Of a DNA stretch of 10,268 nt, positions 1 to 7,195 are shown one piece after another. The notes under the pieces are model-generated. The model made no database searches, was not told the origin of the DNA, and saw nothing but the letters and a program-made list of their open reading frames with translations. How positions within the stretch are numbered: the first letter of the stretch is position 1; the number at the start of each line of letters is the position of its first letter. The stretch is from assembly GCA_030066455.1 (NCBI GenBank), contig JASJBQ010000186.1, positions 1-10,268 on the forward strand, written 5' to 3'. Source of the DNA: Desulfobacterales bacterium (GTDB taxonomy: Bacteria > Desulfobacterota > Desulfobacteria > Desulfobacterales > UBA5852). A program made the translations under genes and the position numbers.

Positions 1-819
1 GAAAAACTGTCGGACACCTACCGGGTGGCCTTGCTGAATTCCAAAAACGCCTGGCGCATCCTGGGCCAGGAGTCTTATGCCTATGAAATTGCCCAGGATT
101 GGGAATATGATCTCCGAAACCTGGTTGTCGTGGTCCCCATCGGCAATGCCGGCAACATAACGGCGGTCATGCGTGGGTTCATCAAGTTTTTCGACGCGGG
201 CATCATCGATGCGCTGCCCAAAATTCTGGGCGTTCAATCGACGCACGCCAACCCGGTTTGCCGTTATTACCGCGAACCCGAGCCCGCCAGGCGCCGCTTT
301 CAGCCGGTCACCGTTAAAGCCAGCACCGCCCAGGCGGCCATGATCGGCAACCCGGTTTCCATGCCGCGCGTCATCCAGCTCGTCGAAGAATACCATCGGC
401 GGGCCGACGGGCCGCGAACCGGCTTTGTCGAGGTTTCCGAGCAGGAGATCATGGACTGGGAGCTGCACGCCAATCGCAACGGCCATATCGCCTGCACACA
501 TGGCGGCGAGTGCCTGGCCGGATTGGCCCGGGCGCGGGAAACGGGGCTCGTCCGCGTGGATGAAACCGCGATTGTGGATTCGACGGCCCACGCATTGAAG
601 TTCAGCGGATTTCAGGAGATGTACTTTGCGGACCGCTTTCCGGAAGAATACCAGGTCCAACCCCGCCCGGAGCTTATCAACACCCCGGTTCTGGTACAAC
701 CGGAAGGCCTGGATGCGTTCCCCCAGCCGGGAAAGCCGCTGGAAGGAGAAGCATTCCAGGAATTTGTCGAGCAGGTGTCACTGGAAATCGCCAATCAATT
801 GGGATTGGTGGCGCGCTAA
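1..819 (+). CDS. thrC: Threonine synthase, C-terminal part (5' end outside window)
   Basis: This PLP-dependent enzyme converts O-phospho-L-homoserine to L-threonine and phosphate, the last step of threonine synthesis, in the cytoplasm. The reading frame is open from base 1 (EKLSDTYRVALLNS) to the TAA at 817-819, giving 272 visible residues; the start and the PLP-binding lysine lie upstream. Family features seen: an NSKNAWRILGQESYAYEIA block matching the NS-N-RI-GQ segment of threonine synthases, a glycine-rich PLP-phosphate loop (VPIGNAGNITA, about residues 45-55), then QAAMIGNPVSMPR, THGGECLAG and DSTAHALKFSGFQ blocks. I recognise these as typical of the threonine synthases of sulfate-reducing bacteria. 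The C terminus ends cleanly and shows no sign of disruption. A 123-bp gap separates it from the next gene on the same strand, and the two share no obvious function. Confidence 0.92.
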   Translation, partial: EKLSDTYRVALLNSKNAWRILGQESYAYEIAQDWEYDLRNLVVVVPIGNAGNITAVMRGFIKFFDAGIIDALPKILGVQSTHANPVCRYYREPEPARRRFQPVTVKASTAQAAMIGNPVSMPRVIQLVEEYHRRADGPRTGFVEVSEQEIMDWELHANRNGHIACTHGGECLAGLARARETGLVRVDETAIVDSTAHALKFSGFQEMYFADRFPEEYQVQPRPELINTPVLVQPEGLDAFPQPGKPLEGEAFQEFVEQVSLEIANQLGLVAR

Positions 820-878
820 GGCCGGTGAGCCAACCAGCATGACGCCTGGCGCGGGAGGCAATTCAATGTTGCGTCCTG

Positions 879-908
879 TTGCCGCCGGATTGCCGGGCGT
901 GCTATTGT
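879..908 (+). promoter_or_regulatory. Possible sigma70-type promoter for the TPR lipoprotein gene
   Basis: TTGCCG at 879-884 and TATTGT at 903-908 each match 4 of 6 consensus bases and are separated by 18 bp. Transcription would start near 915, about 28 bases before the ATG at 943. The gap after thrC shows no T-tailed hairpin, so read-through from thrC is also possible. Pattern match only. Confidence 0.3.
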
Positions 909-942
909 GCGGCCAATGGAACCAGATGCGAGGAAAGGGGCC

Positions 943-1740
943 ATGAAAACACAATTCAGCGCAATGATCCTGCTGACACTTTCGGGTGTGCTTATATTTT
1001 CAGGATGCGGGATCAAGTATCAAAACGAAAAAGCCCGCAAGGACGCCGAGGCCCATCGCCGCCTGGGGGACGCCTACAATCGCCAAGGCAATGTCACGCG
1101 CGCGCTGCGGGCTTATCTGGATGCGCTGGAGATTTATGAACCCGACCCGGAAACCCACTACAGCATCGGTCTGGCGTATCAACAAAAAGGGAACCCCGAA
1201 AAGGCGATCGAGCATTTCCGTCGGGCCATCGAGTTGAAGCCCGACATGGCGCCGGCCAGGAACAGCATGGGGGTTTCCTACATCAAAATCGAGGACTATG
1301 ACCGTGCCATCGAAGTATTATCGCAGCTGGTCGAAGATCAGGGCTTCGATATCTATCTCACCCCGCACTACCCCAAGTACAATCTGGGTTTGGCCTATTA
1401 TCACAAGGGGGAGTATGAAACCGCGCGGGCGTATTTCCAAGAGGTCAACGAATATTTTGCCTCCGGGATCACCAAAGACCGGATCTACATATTGAATCTA
1501 CGGGCTTTCGGGCTGACCTATCTCGATACGGGCGACCCCGCCGAAGCGCTGACCTATTTTGAGAAGGTGACGGCGGTCACCCCCCGTTGGCCGGATATCT
1601 ACCTGGATATTGCCCGCGCCCACCGTATGGCCGGATTCAACGCGAAGGCCCGCGACAATTATCGCAAGGTTCTGGAGCTGGCCCCGGAATCGATGATCGC
1701 CGAAACCGCCACCAAGGAAATGGCCTTACTCGCCCCCTGA
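943..1740 (+). CDS. TPR-repeat lipoprotein, PilF/Tgl-like in architecture
   Basis: This is a 265-residue predicted exported lipoprotein built almost entirely of tetratricopeptide repeats. The ATG at 943 is chosen because AGGAAAGGGG lies just upstream (930-940) and a lipoprotein signal peptide follows at once: MKTQ, a hydrophobic core, then FSGC with the acylated cysteine at residue 22. A GTG at 907 in the same frame would add 12 unlikely residues. About six TPRs follow from residue 37 to the end, with the usual W/L-G-Y-A-F-A-P pattern (for example GLAYQQKGNPEKAIEHFRRA and GLAYYHKGEYETARAYFQEV). TPRs bind proteins. Lipoproteins of about 250 residues with six TPRs include the type IV pilus pilotins PilF (Pseudomonas) and Tgl (Myxococcus), and this gene converges on pilQ. 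The pilotin role is inferred; a generic TPR lipoprotein is an equally fair label. Confidence 0.85.
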   Translation: MKTQFSAMILLTLSGVLIFSGCGIKYQNEKARKDAEAHRRLGDAYNRQGNVTRALRAYLDALEIYEPDPETHYSIGLAYQQKGNPEKAIEHFRRAIELKPDMAPARNSMGVSYIKIEDYDRAIEVLSQLVEDQGFDIYLTPHYPKYNLGLAYYHKGEYETARAYFQEVNEYFASGITKDRIYILNLRAFGLTYLDTGDPAEALTYFEKVTAVTPRWPDIYLDIARAHRMAGFNAKARDNYRKVLELAPESMIAETATKEMALLAP

Positions 1741-1782
1741 TTTTTACCCGCCCCGATGGGACCAGATTCCTGACACCTTCCC

Positions 1783-1799
1783 TTCAGGCCGAGCCTGAA
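1783..1799. repeat. Short perfect hairpin after the TPR gene
   Basis: TTCAGGC and GCCTGAA form a 7-bp perfect stem around a 3-base loop (CGA), 43 bases after the stop of the TPR gene. No T-tract follows on the + strand, so it is not a classical terminator; it could stabilise the 3' end of the mRNA. Confidence 0.4.
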
Positions 1800-1800
1800 T

Positions 1801-1877
1801 CATGGCGGGAGGGATCGCCAAGCCGGTTTTGTTTGTCGTGCCGGCGGGCTTGGCGGCAGATCCTGCCCGCCACCATG
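1801..1877. repeat. Long composite inverted repeat
   Basis: Three nested arms pair across a 22-base loop (1825-1846): GGCGGG 1804-1809 with CCCGCC 1866-1871; GGAT 1812-1815 with ATCC 1860-1863; and CGCCAAGCC 1816-1824 with GGCTTGGCG 1847-1855. Together they make 19 base pairs interrupted by small bulges. There is no adjacent T-run. It may be a REP-like element, an mRNA-protecting hairpin, or part of the transcription-end region of the TPR gene. Confidence 0.5.
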
Positions 1878-1963
1878 GGCATGTGAATCGGCCCGCAAGT
1901 GTTTTTATTAGCCCGACGCCGAGGGCGCCAGCGCAACCATTCAGGCGACCGCGGTGCGGCCCG

Positions 1964-1991
1964 AACAAAAACCCCCGCGGAAAGCGAGGGG
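1964..1991 (-). terminator. Intrinsic terminator, probably bidirectional
   Basis: CCCCCGC (1972-1978) pairs with GCG-A-GGGG (1984-1991), forming seven base pairs with one bulged A and a 5-base loop. On the minus strand the stem is followed directly by five T (1971-1967) and then GTT, a good intrinsic terminator. On the + strand it is followed by TTATTTGTT, weaker but usable. It would end read-through from the pil operon and may also end the TPR gene transcript. Confidence 0.6.
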
Positions 1992-2006
1992 TTATTTGTT
2001 GATGGT

Positions 2007-2018
2007 GTACGATCGTAC
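2007..2018. repeat. 12-bp perfect palindrome
   Basis: GTACGATCGTAC reads the same on both strands and lies between the two terminator-like hairpins. It could be a protein-binding site; nothing in the window says for what. Confidence 0.4.
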
Positions 2019-2057
2019 CGTATCATATCGCCGCGGGGAAAACGGCACAGCTGCGTG

Positions 2058-2102
2058 GAAAAGCAACGACAAACCCCTGGCTCCATATTGGAGAGCCAGG
2101 GG
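2058..2102 (-). terminator. Strong hairpin just downstream of pilQ
   Basis: CCCCTGGCTC (2074-2083) and GAGCCAGGGG (2093-2102) form a perfect 10-bp stem with a 9-base loop, starting 62 bases beyond the pilQ stop. On the minus strand it is followed by TTTGTCGTTGCTTTT, a broken but T-rich tail. It is the most likely first terminator of the pil operon, backed up by the hairpin at 1964-1991. Confidence 0.6.
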
Positions 2103-2164
2103 TCAGATTGACAGACATTTAAAATCAGCACTTCGATTGGGTGGGTATTCTGTAGCCGCATGGA

Positions 2165-5100
2165 CTACGGATTAGAATCATACCCCTTTGCGAATTGACC
2201 CGCTTTGGCCTGCTTGCCCGTTTCAATTTCACGTTGGGCCAGCTGAACGATTTCCGGCGTCAGGAAAATCAACAATTCGGTCTGGGTGTCGTTCTTGTTG
2301 CTGAATCCGAAGAAGAACCCCAGCGCCGGAATTTTGCGCAATCCGGGAATACCTTCCCCGGCTTCGGCGGTGTTGGCTTTCATCACCCCGCCGATGACGA
2401 TGGTTTCGCCGTCTTCCATGAGCAGTTCGGTGCTGGCGCTGTTGGTGCTCAGGGCCGGCTGCGCGCCGGTGGTGAAGTCAAGCACATCGTCTTTCTTGAT
2501 GTCGACCTTCAACAAGATTCGATTGTCGGGCGTCACCTTGGGCTCGACCGAAAGCTCCAGGTCGACATCCTGGAATTCGATGGACGACCCACCGGCGGAG
2601 TCGCGCTCCAGGTAAGGAATCTGGAAACCCTGCTGGATACGGGCCGTCCGGCCGTCAAGGGTCAGGATTTTGGGGGCGGAAATGGTCCGGGTTTTGCCTT
2701 CGGTCTCACCGACCTGGATACGGGCGTCGATAATGTCGAAGGAGGTCCCGGAAATCTTGCTGAGCCCCCATTCGATGGCACCGTTGTCCAGCGCGTCGGC
2801 GGGGATGTTATCCGCTTCCATGTCGATACCGGTCACCGTGAACACGTCACCCAGATCGAATTCGCCGATGGAGATGGTTCCCCAGTCAAAACCCACATCG
2901 CGCCTGAAATCACTGGTGGCCTCGACGATGCGCGATTCGATCAACACCTGCGGCGTCACCTGATCCAGGATGCGGATGATTTCGCGCGCCCGTTCGATGT
3001 GCGAAGGGATTTCGCTGACGACGATCATGTTTTTGGCACGGTCTATGGAAACCTGGCCGCGGGGACTGAATTTACTGGGCCATCCCACCTGATTGGGATC
3101 ATCACAATCCAGTGCCAGGTGCGCGCAGGCGGTTTCATAAGCATCGATATAGGCGAGCACAAAGAACTCCGTGACCAGCTCCTGCTGTTCTTCGGCATTG
3201 CGCCGGCTCTCGAGTTTTTGCTGTTCGAGCTGCTCTTCGCGCGCCAGGGTCGCCTGGGTGGCAATCCGGAAGATCCCGTCTTCCTCGCGGAGGCCGAGTT
3301 GATTCATGCGGAGGACCACATCCAGGACCTGGTCCCAGGGCACGGGCCTGTCAAACTGAAGGGTCACCTTGCCCTGCACGTTCTTGTCGATGGCAAAATT
3401 TTCGCCGGATATTTCACCGATAATCCGAAAAACATTGCGGATATCGGTGTCGAAGAAGTTGAGGGCGATCTTTTCACCGGTATAGACTTTCTTGGGCCGT
3501 AACACCTCCTCGTCCACTCTTTTAACGGCTTCGCCGGTTTCGCGTAAAATTTCTCCGCGTGCCCCCCACGCCAGTGATTCCTCTTCCACGGGTATATTGG
3601 TCACCATACGCGTATCGTCGTCGGCATCACCTTGGGCGCGAGCCGGGTCGGTGGGACCGGCAGGGTCGCCGCCCGGTTGACGCTCCTTGCCTTCGAGGGC
3701 CTGTTCCCAATCGGGCGGCTCCGCGCTTTCAAGCGGTTTCGGGGGCACGCTCGACGGGCTGAACTGGATGTTGATGAGGTTGTCCACCTGGGTGATTTCA
3801 AAAGGCACCCCCTCGCGCAATTCGAAAACCACCAGGGCATGGTCCCGGGCCTTGCCGGGTTCAAGGGGGGTGATGCGATCGATCGCGCTCTTGAAGCGCG
3901 TTGTAATCAGCTGGCGCTGACGGTACTCAGGGATGCGGGTGTTGAAAAGCTTGAGCTGCAGTTTCCGATCGCTCAGGCGCTCCATATCGTAACGTACCGC
4001 GTGGGTGGTACCGATGCTGACCAGGGATGCGCCTTTATCGATACTGGTGAACTCGAGCCGGTTGAGCCAGGCGGTAGCGGCTTCGGCATCCATTGCCGCC
4101 GCGTCTCCGGCGCTTTGATCCTGCTCTGCTGGAGGATCAGGCGTCTGCGGGGTGTGGGCGGCCGCCATTTCGACCGTCGCATCATCGGGCGAGGCATCCA
4201 CATCCACGGATGCCGGCAAAGCTTTCGTCTCGATGACGACGGCCTCGGGCATTGCGGCGGCATCGTCGGCCGGGATGGCGAGGGCATTGTTGGTCGGGAT
4301 AGCGACGGCATCGTCGGTCGGGATAGCGGTGTCCGCGGCGACCGTTTGAACCAAAGACTCATCGAGCATCGGCTTGGATTCAGCCACGCTGATGAGCAGA
4401 CCATTTTTAACGGGTTTGGAGGTAAAGGTCGTCAGGTAGCTGCGATCCGTATCCAGAACGACCCGCAGCTTGTCAGGGTAACAAAAGTGCCGGATGCCCT
4501 TGACCCACTTGGATTCGATCGCGACTTTTTGAAGGCCCTTGTAGGGGCTGTTGATGCCATAGATATCGAAAACGATGCGCGGGGGGTTGTCCACGGTAAA
4601 GGCCGAATAATCCGTTATGGTCCCGTCCGCTAAGATGACGACTTCAATCCCGTCGGTTTGTTCCTTGAAATCGACCATCTCGATGCAGGTGCCCTTGGCG
4701 GCGGCCTCGAGAACGGCGGGGTCAATGCCCGCATCGGGCACCGGGGATTGATCGCTGGCGTCGGCCGTCGGATCCGGCGCGAGCGTGGTTTCCTCGATGA
4801 TGACATCCCGCGAGAATGCAACCACAATTCCCTCTTCCGTTTGGTCGACGCTGTAGGCGGCATCCTGCACCAGATTGACGGTGATCTTGGCCGTATGGCC
4901 GTCGGCCACGACCTCCGAGGTGCGGATCTCCTGGATGGGGTGGCTGTTGATCGGATAAACCGCCTCTAAATCTACCAGCTGCGTTCCCGGAAAATAGAAA
5001 CTGACCGTGGGCGGGGACGTTTTGCGGATATCTGAAAAGAGGAGCTCCGCGCTTCCGCTGATGCGCAGGATGGTCTGTTGATCATCCTCAGTCACCGCCA

Positions 5101-5263
5101 CCGTGTGGATCTGTTTGAGCTCGGGTGCCGCCTGCCGACCGCTCATATCGTTATCCCCGGTCGTGCGGGCGGCGCAACTTGCAAAAAGCAAAGCCAGCGC
5201 GGCGATGAGCAGGAAAGGCACGGATAGTTTACATCGTCTGTTAAAAGTTGCTGAGGAACGCAT
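2165..5263 (-). CDS. pilQ: Type IV pilus secretin PilQ, with apparent lipoprotein signal
   Basis: PilQ forms the outer-membrane pore through which the type IV pilus is extruded and retracted. The protein has 1032 residues, long compared with about 700-900 in well-known PilQs. A basic N terminus and hydrophobic stretch end in LLFASC, making Cys30 a probable acylated residue. Two AMIN-type domains (about 50-150 and 195-295, peptidoglycan-binding in this family) are followed by an Ala/Pro/Asp-rich linker (296-398) with 8-residue tandem repeats, a third AMIN-like segment (399-502), a second linker, an STN/N0-type domain (597-668), an N1-type domain (about 697-768) and the secretin core (770-1010). 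Core features include VLIESRIVEA, a long beta-rich region and the near-terminal IPGLRKIPALGFFFG and ELLIFLTPEIV blocks. GGAG lies 10 bases before the ATG, and 5 bases separate it from pilP. The domain bounds are my reading; the identity is secure. Confidence 0.96.
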   Translation of the reverse strand: MRSSATFNRRCKLSVPFLLIAALALLFASCAARTTGDNDMSGRQAAPELKQIHTVAVTEDDQQTILRISGSAELLFSDIRKTSPPTVSFYFPGTQLVDLEAVYPINSHPIQEIRTSEVVADGHTAKITVNLVQDAAYSVDQTEEGIVVAFSRDVIIEETTLAPDPTADASDQSPVPDAGIDPAVLEAAAKGTCIEMVDFKEQTDGIEVVILADGTITDYSAFTVDNPPRIVFDIYGINSPYKGLQKVAIESKWVKGIRHFCYPDKLRVVLDTDRSYLTTFTSKPVKNGLLISVAESKPMLDESLVQTVAADTAIPTDDAVAIPTNNALAIPADDAAAMPEAVVIETKALPASVDVDASPDDATVEMAAAHTPQTPDPPAEQDQSAGDAAAMDAEAATAWLNRLEFTSIDKGASLVSIGTTHAVRYDMERLSDRKLQLKLFNTRIPEYRQRQLITTRFKSAIDRITPLEPGKARDHALVVFELREGVPFEITQVDNLINIQFSPSSVPPKPLESAEPPDWEQALEGKERQPGGDPAGPTDPARAQGDADDDTRMVTNIPVEEESLAWGARGEILRETGEAVKRVDEEVLRPKKVYTGEKIALNFFDTDIRNVFRIIGEISGENFAIDKNVQGKVTLQFDRPVPWDQVLDVVLRMNQLGLREEDGIFRIATQATLAREEQLEQQKLESRRNAEEQQELVTEFFVLAYIDAYETACAHLALDCDDPNQVGWPSKFSPRGQVSIDRAKNMIVVSEIPSHIERAREIIRILDQVTPQVLIESRIVEATSDFRRDVGFDWGTISIGEFDLGDVFTVTGIDMEADNIPADALDNGAIEWGLSKISGTSFDIIDARIQVGETEGKTRTISAPKILTLDGRTARIQQGFQIPYLERDSAGGSSIEFQDVDLELSVEPKVTPDNRILLKVDIKKDDVLDFTTGAQPALSTNSASTELLMEDGETIVIGGVMKANTAEAGEGIPGLRKIPALGFFFGFSNKNDTQTELLIFLTPEIVQLAQREIETGKQAKAGQFAKGYDSNP
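4248..4330. repeat. 24-bp tandem repeat inside pilQ linker
   Basis: Three full 24-bp units (4248-4271, 4272-4295, 4296-4319) and a partial fourth are seen on the + strand; the second and third begin GGGAT and end in GGTC. They encode the 8-residue repeats AIPTDDAV, AIPTNNAL, AIPADDAA and a degenerate AMPEA unit in PilQ (about residues 313-341). The unit is a multiple of three bases, so changes in copy number would keep the frame and only alter linker length. Confidence 0.75.
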
Positions 5264-5268
5264 ATCGA

Positions 5269-5880
5269 TCAGTCTCCAGCCGGTTTCTGAAGTTTTAATT
5301 CACGTCGGCGAATGGCGGTTTTGCCGAAATCGTCTGCTTGGGAGTGCTCAATGACCACGCGATCTTTGGTGATATCCGTAACTTGTCCCCGTTCAATCCC
5401 GATATGGGTACCAATTTCGATGACGTAGCCTTTTCCGCTACCCTCCTCGACCATGGCGCGTGGGCGGGTTTCGGAGAAAATGATCGCCGTAAGCCGCAAT
5501 TGGCCAAGTTCGAGCCGTTCAAGGGGTGTCCGGGGGCGTTCGGGTTTTCTGGGCGCCCTTTTCTTTTCGGCCTTGGGTGGTTCGGGCTCTTCCTGGTACA
5601 AGGGCATAAATGGGTTGATCTTGCCCGTGGGGTCATAGGGCAGCCGGGCCGTTTCAACGCCGTCGGGCTGGGCCGACGGTTGCTTGGTCGGGGCAACCGG
5701 CTCTTTGGGGCTTGGTTTCGCCGCAACCTTTTGGGCCGGGATTTTGGCTGTAATTCGCTTGGTTACGACCGGTTCCCGTTGGTCCTCGTTTTCGGCGCTG
5801 CAGCCTAAGGGTAGCAACAGGAGGCAAAGACCGAGCAAGACTATCAGGCCAGACCCAATTTTATTTTCGTGTTTTTTCAT
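5269..5880 (-). CDS. pilP: Type IV pilus assembly lipoprotein PilP
   Basis: PilP links the inner-membrane PilN/PilO pair to the periplasmic N domains of PilQ. The 203 residues begin with MKKHENK, a hydrophobic signal and the lipobox LPLGC, giving acylated Cys27. A long Pro/Lys/Glu-rich disordered region (about 28-115) follows, including YDPTGKINPFMP, which fits the short NPF-containing segment of PilP proteins. A compact beta-rich HR-type domain (about 120-195) contains LELGQLRLTAIIF, GKGYVIEIGTHIG and GQVTDITKDRVVIE, the usual PilP C-terminal fold. The ATG at 5880 has only a weak GAG just ahead. It lies 54 bases after pilO and 5 bases before pilQ, all on one strand. Identity rests on sequence pattern plus operon position, which agree well. 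Confidence 0.93.
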   Translation of the reverse strand: MKKHENKIGSGLIVLLGLCLLLLPLGCSAENEDQREPVVTKRITAKIPAQKVAAKPSPKEPVAPTKQPSAQPDGVETARLPYDPTGKINPFMPLYQEEPEPPKAEKKRAPRKPERPRTPLERLELGQLRLTAIIFSETRPRAMVEEGSGKGYVIEIGTHIGIERGQVTDITKDRVVIEHSQADDFGKTAIRRRELKLQKPAGD

Positions 5881-5934
5881 TTCTCAGCGCACCGCTCATT
5901 TCAGATTCAGAAGACCGTTTGCTCCCATGTGATC

Positions 5935-6558
5935 CTATTTCCCCTTGGGGTCCTTTTTGCCGGCTTTGGGTGGAGCGGCCTCGATGAATTTGTAGGTCAC
6001 CGCCTGGCAGCTCGTCGTCAGCCGGCCGGATTTGTCGCGGGACATGTCGATGTTGCGAATGTTGACGACGCGCGACAGGCGCGCCACCCGATCGGCAAAC
6101 TGGACGAAATTGTGATATTCTCCGGAAACCCGTATGGCGACCGGAATTTCAGCGTAGAAATTCTTGTTGATCTCATCTCCGGGACGAAAGAGCAAAAAAT
6201 CCAGTCCGGCGACCCGACCGGACTCGGAGATCCCGGTCAGTAGGGAGGAGATTTCTTCCGACTCGGGCAGTGACTTCATGACCAGATTGAAATCGCGTCG
6301 CTTGGAGTCGAATTCCTTGCGCAGCTTGGCCAGCTGGAGCGCATTTTTCTTTGACTTTTCCAGGTCGGCGCTCAATTTCTTGTAGTCCATATTGAGCTTG
6401 CCGATGGTTTGCCAGCTGGGAAAAAAGGAAAAGGATCCAAACAAAACGATCAACAAAACGAATACGCCCACGCATATCAGGATGCGCTGGATTTTCGTCA
6501 GCGCTTCGACGCGTTCGAATAGTTGGTCCAATTTTTTGGCTGTGGCTGTAATTTCCAT
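5935..6558 (-). CDS. pilO: Type IV pilus inner-membrane protein PilO
   Basis: PilO pairs with PilN in the inner membrane and, with PilP, forms the periplasmic ring under the secretin. I choose the ATG at 6558 (207 residues), because GAG lies 7 bases ahead; an in-frame GTG at 6564 would put that site too close. An amphipathic cytoplasmic N terminus (1-25) is followed by one membrane helix (about 26-46), a charged coiled coil (about 55-95) and a ferredoxin-like periplasmic domain with SLLTGISESGRVAGLDFLLF and IPVAIRVSGEYHNFVQFADR, both characteristic of PilO. The C terminus ends in a Pro/Lys tail (APPKAGKKDPKGK). It starts 16 bases after pilN ends. The length is normal for the family. Confidence 0.94.
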   Translation of the reverse strand: MEITATAKKLDQLFERVEALTKIQRILICVGVFVLLIVLFGSFSFFPSWQTIGKLNMDYKKLSADLEKSKKNALQLAKLRKEFDSKRRDFNLVMKSLPESEEISSLLTGISESGRVAGLDFLLFRPGDEINKNFYAEIPVAIRVSGEYHNFVQFADRVARLSRVVNIRNIDMSRDKSGRLTTSCQAVTYKFIEAAPPKAGKKDPKGK

Positions 6559-6574
6559 TGTCACGTCTCAGTTG

Positions 6575-7195
6575 CTATTTACGCTTTTTTTTCTTCTTCT
6601 TATCCGGCTTTTTGGGTGGGGGCTGTTTTTCCAGCGCGGTCATTTGAAATTGTTTCATGCCGACGTCGCGAATTTTGGTACTTTGCACGCTTGTAAGCCG
6701 GACACGCTGATACAGCGGCTCCGGCGATTTGTCGGGCGCTGGCATTTTAAGAATCATTTCCAGATTATCCATGAAGTTGGCGACCGTGTTATTGTCGACC
6801 GCAATCCCCGCGAGGTCCATGCGGTTGCTTTGGAGGCTCATTTTGGTCAGCCACATGCGATTGGGAACGACCTTTTGGGTCAGGTTGTCGAGAACATGAA
6901 CGGGTTTGAAGCGATCGGCCTCCAGGCCCTCGATGACTTTCTTCCGCTGTTCGAGGGTCTTTAGTTTCTGGCGCAGGACTTTGATTTCGCGGTCTTTCTT
7001 TTTGTACAGCTCCAGCTCTTTTTTGACTTCGGCCACATTCGTGGTCAATTTCTTCTGCTTCGACTGCAGATAGAAGTGAATCCAGCCCAAAACAATTAAG
7101 ACCAATACCAGCGAAAGCAGGAACACAGATACCTGCCGGCGGATATTTTCTTTTTTTCTTGCTGCCCGGAAAGGGAGTAAATTTATGCGTATCAT
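6575..7195 (-). CDS. pilN: Type IV pilus inner-membrane protein PilN
   Basis: PilN recruits cytoplasmic PilM and dimerises with PilO. The 206 residues open with MIRINLLPFR, which contains the INLLP motif that binds PilM in characterised systems. A single membrane helix (about 22-43), a Lys-rich coiled coil (about 45-95) and a periplasmic domain (about 97-190) follow; the last includes NRMWLTKMSLQSNRMDLAGIA, typical of the PilN fold. The protein ends in a striking basic tail (PPPKKPDKKKKKKRK), coded partly by a run of eight A on the coding strand. The ATG overlaps the TGA of pilM by four bases (ATGA, 7192-7195), so translation is probably coupled to pilM; I see no strong separate ribosome site. 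Secure call. Confidence 0.95.
   Translation of the reverse strand: MIRINLLPFRAARKKENIRRQVSVFLLSLVLVLIVLGWIHFYLQSKQKKLTTNVAEVKKELELYKKKDREIKVLRQKLKTLEQRKKVIEGLEADRFKPVHVLDNLTQKVVPNRMWLTKMSLQSNRMDLAGIAVDNNTVANFMDNLEMILKMPAPDKSPEPLYQRVRLTSVQSTKIRDVGMKQFQMTALEKQPPPKKPDKKKKKKRK

Larger units (their letters stand above)
1741..2164. other. 424-bp convergent intergenic region
   Basis: The gap lies between the stops of the TPR lipoprotein gene and pilQ, which face each other. Short open frames here have no ribosome-binding site and no recognisable product. The content is structural: a 7-bp perfect hairpin (1783-1799), a long composite inverted repeat (1801-1877), a T-tailed hairpin usable from both sides (1964-1991), a 12-bp perfect palindrome (2007-2018) and a 10-bp-stem hairpin just past pilQ (2074-2102). 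Confidence 0.8.

Noticed and set aside
907..942. GTG start at 907 for the TPR lipoprotein
   Set aside because: It would place 12 charged residues before the signal peptide and ignore the strong ribosome site ahead of ATG 943.
626..1237. Overlapping + strand frames around the thrC end and TPR gene start
   Set aside because: Shifted shadows of thrC and the TPR lipoprotein gene, both supported by family sequence features.
2195..4633. Long + strand open frames (435 and 333 codons) opposite pilQ
   Set aside because: They are antisense to a secure secretin gene, follow its codon pattern, and give low-complexity Gly/Asp/Arg-rich products with no recognisable domain.
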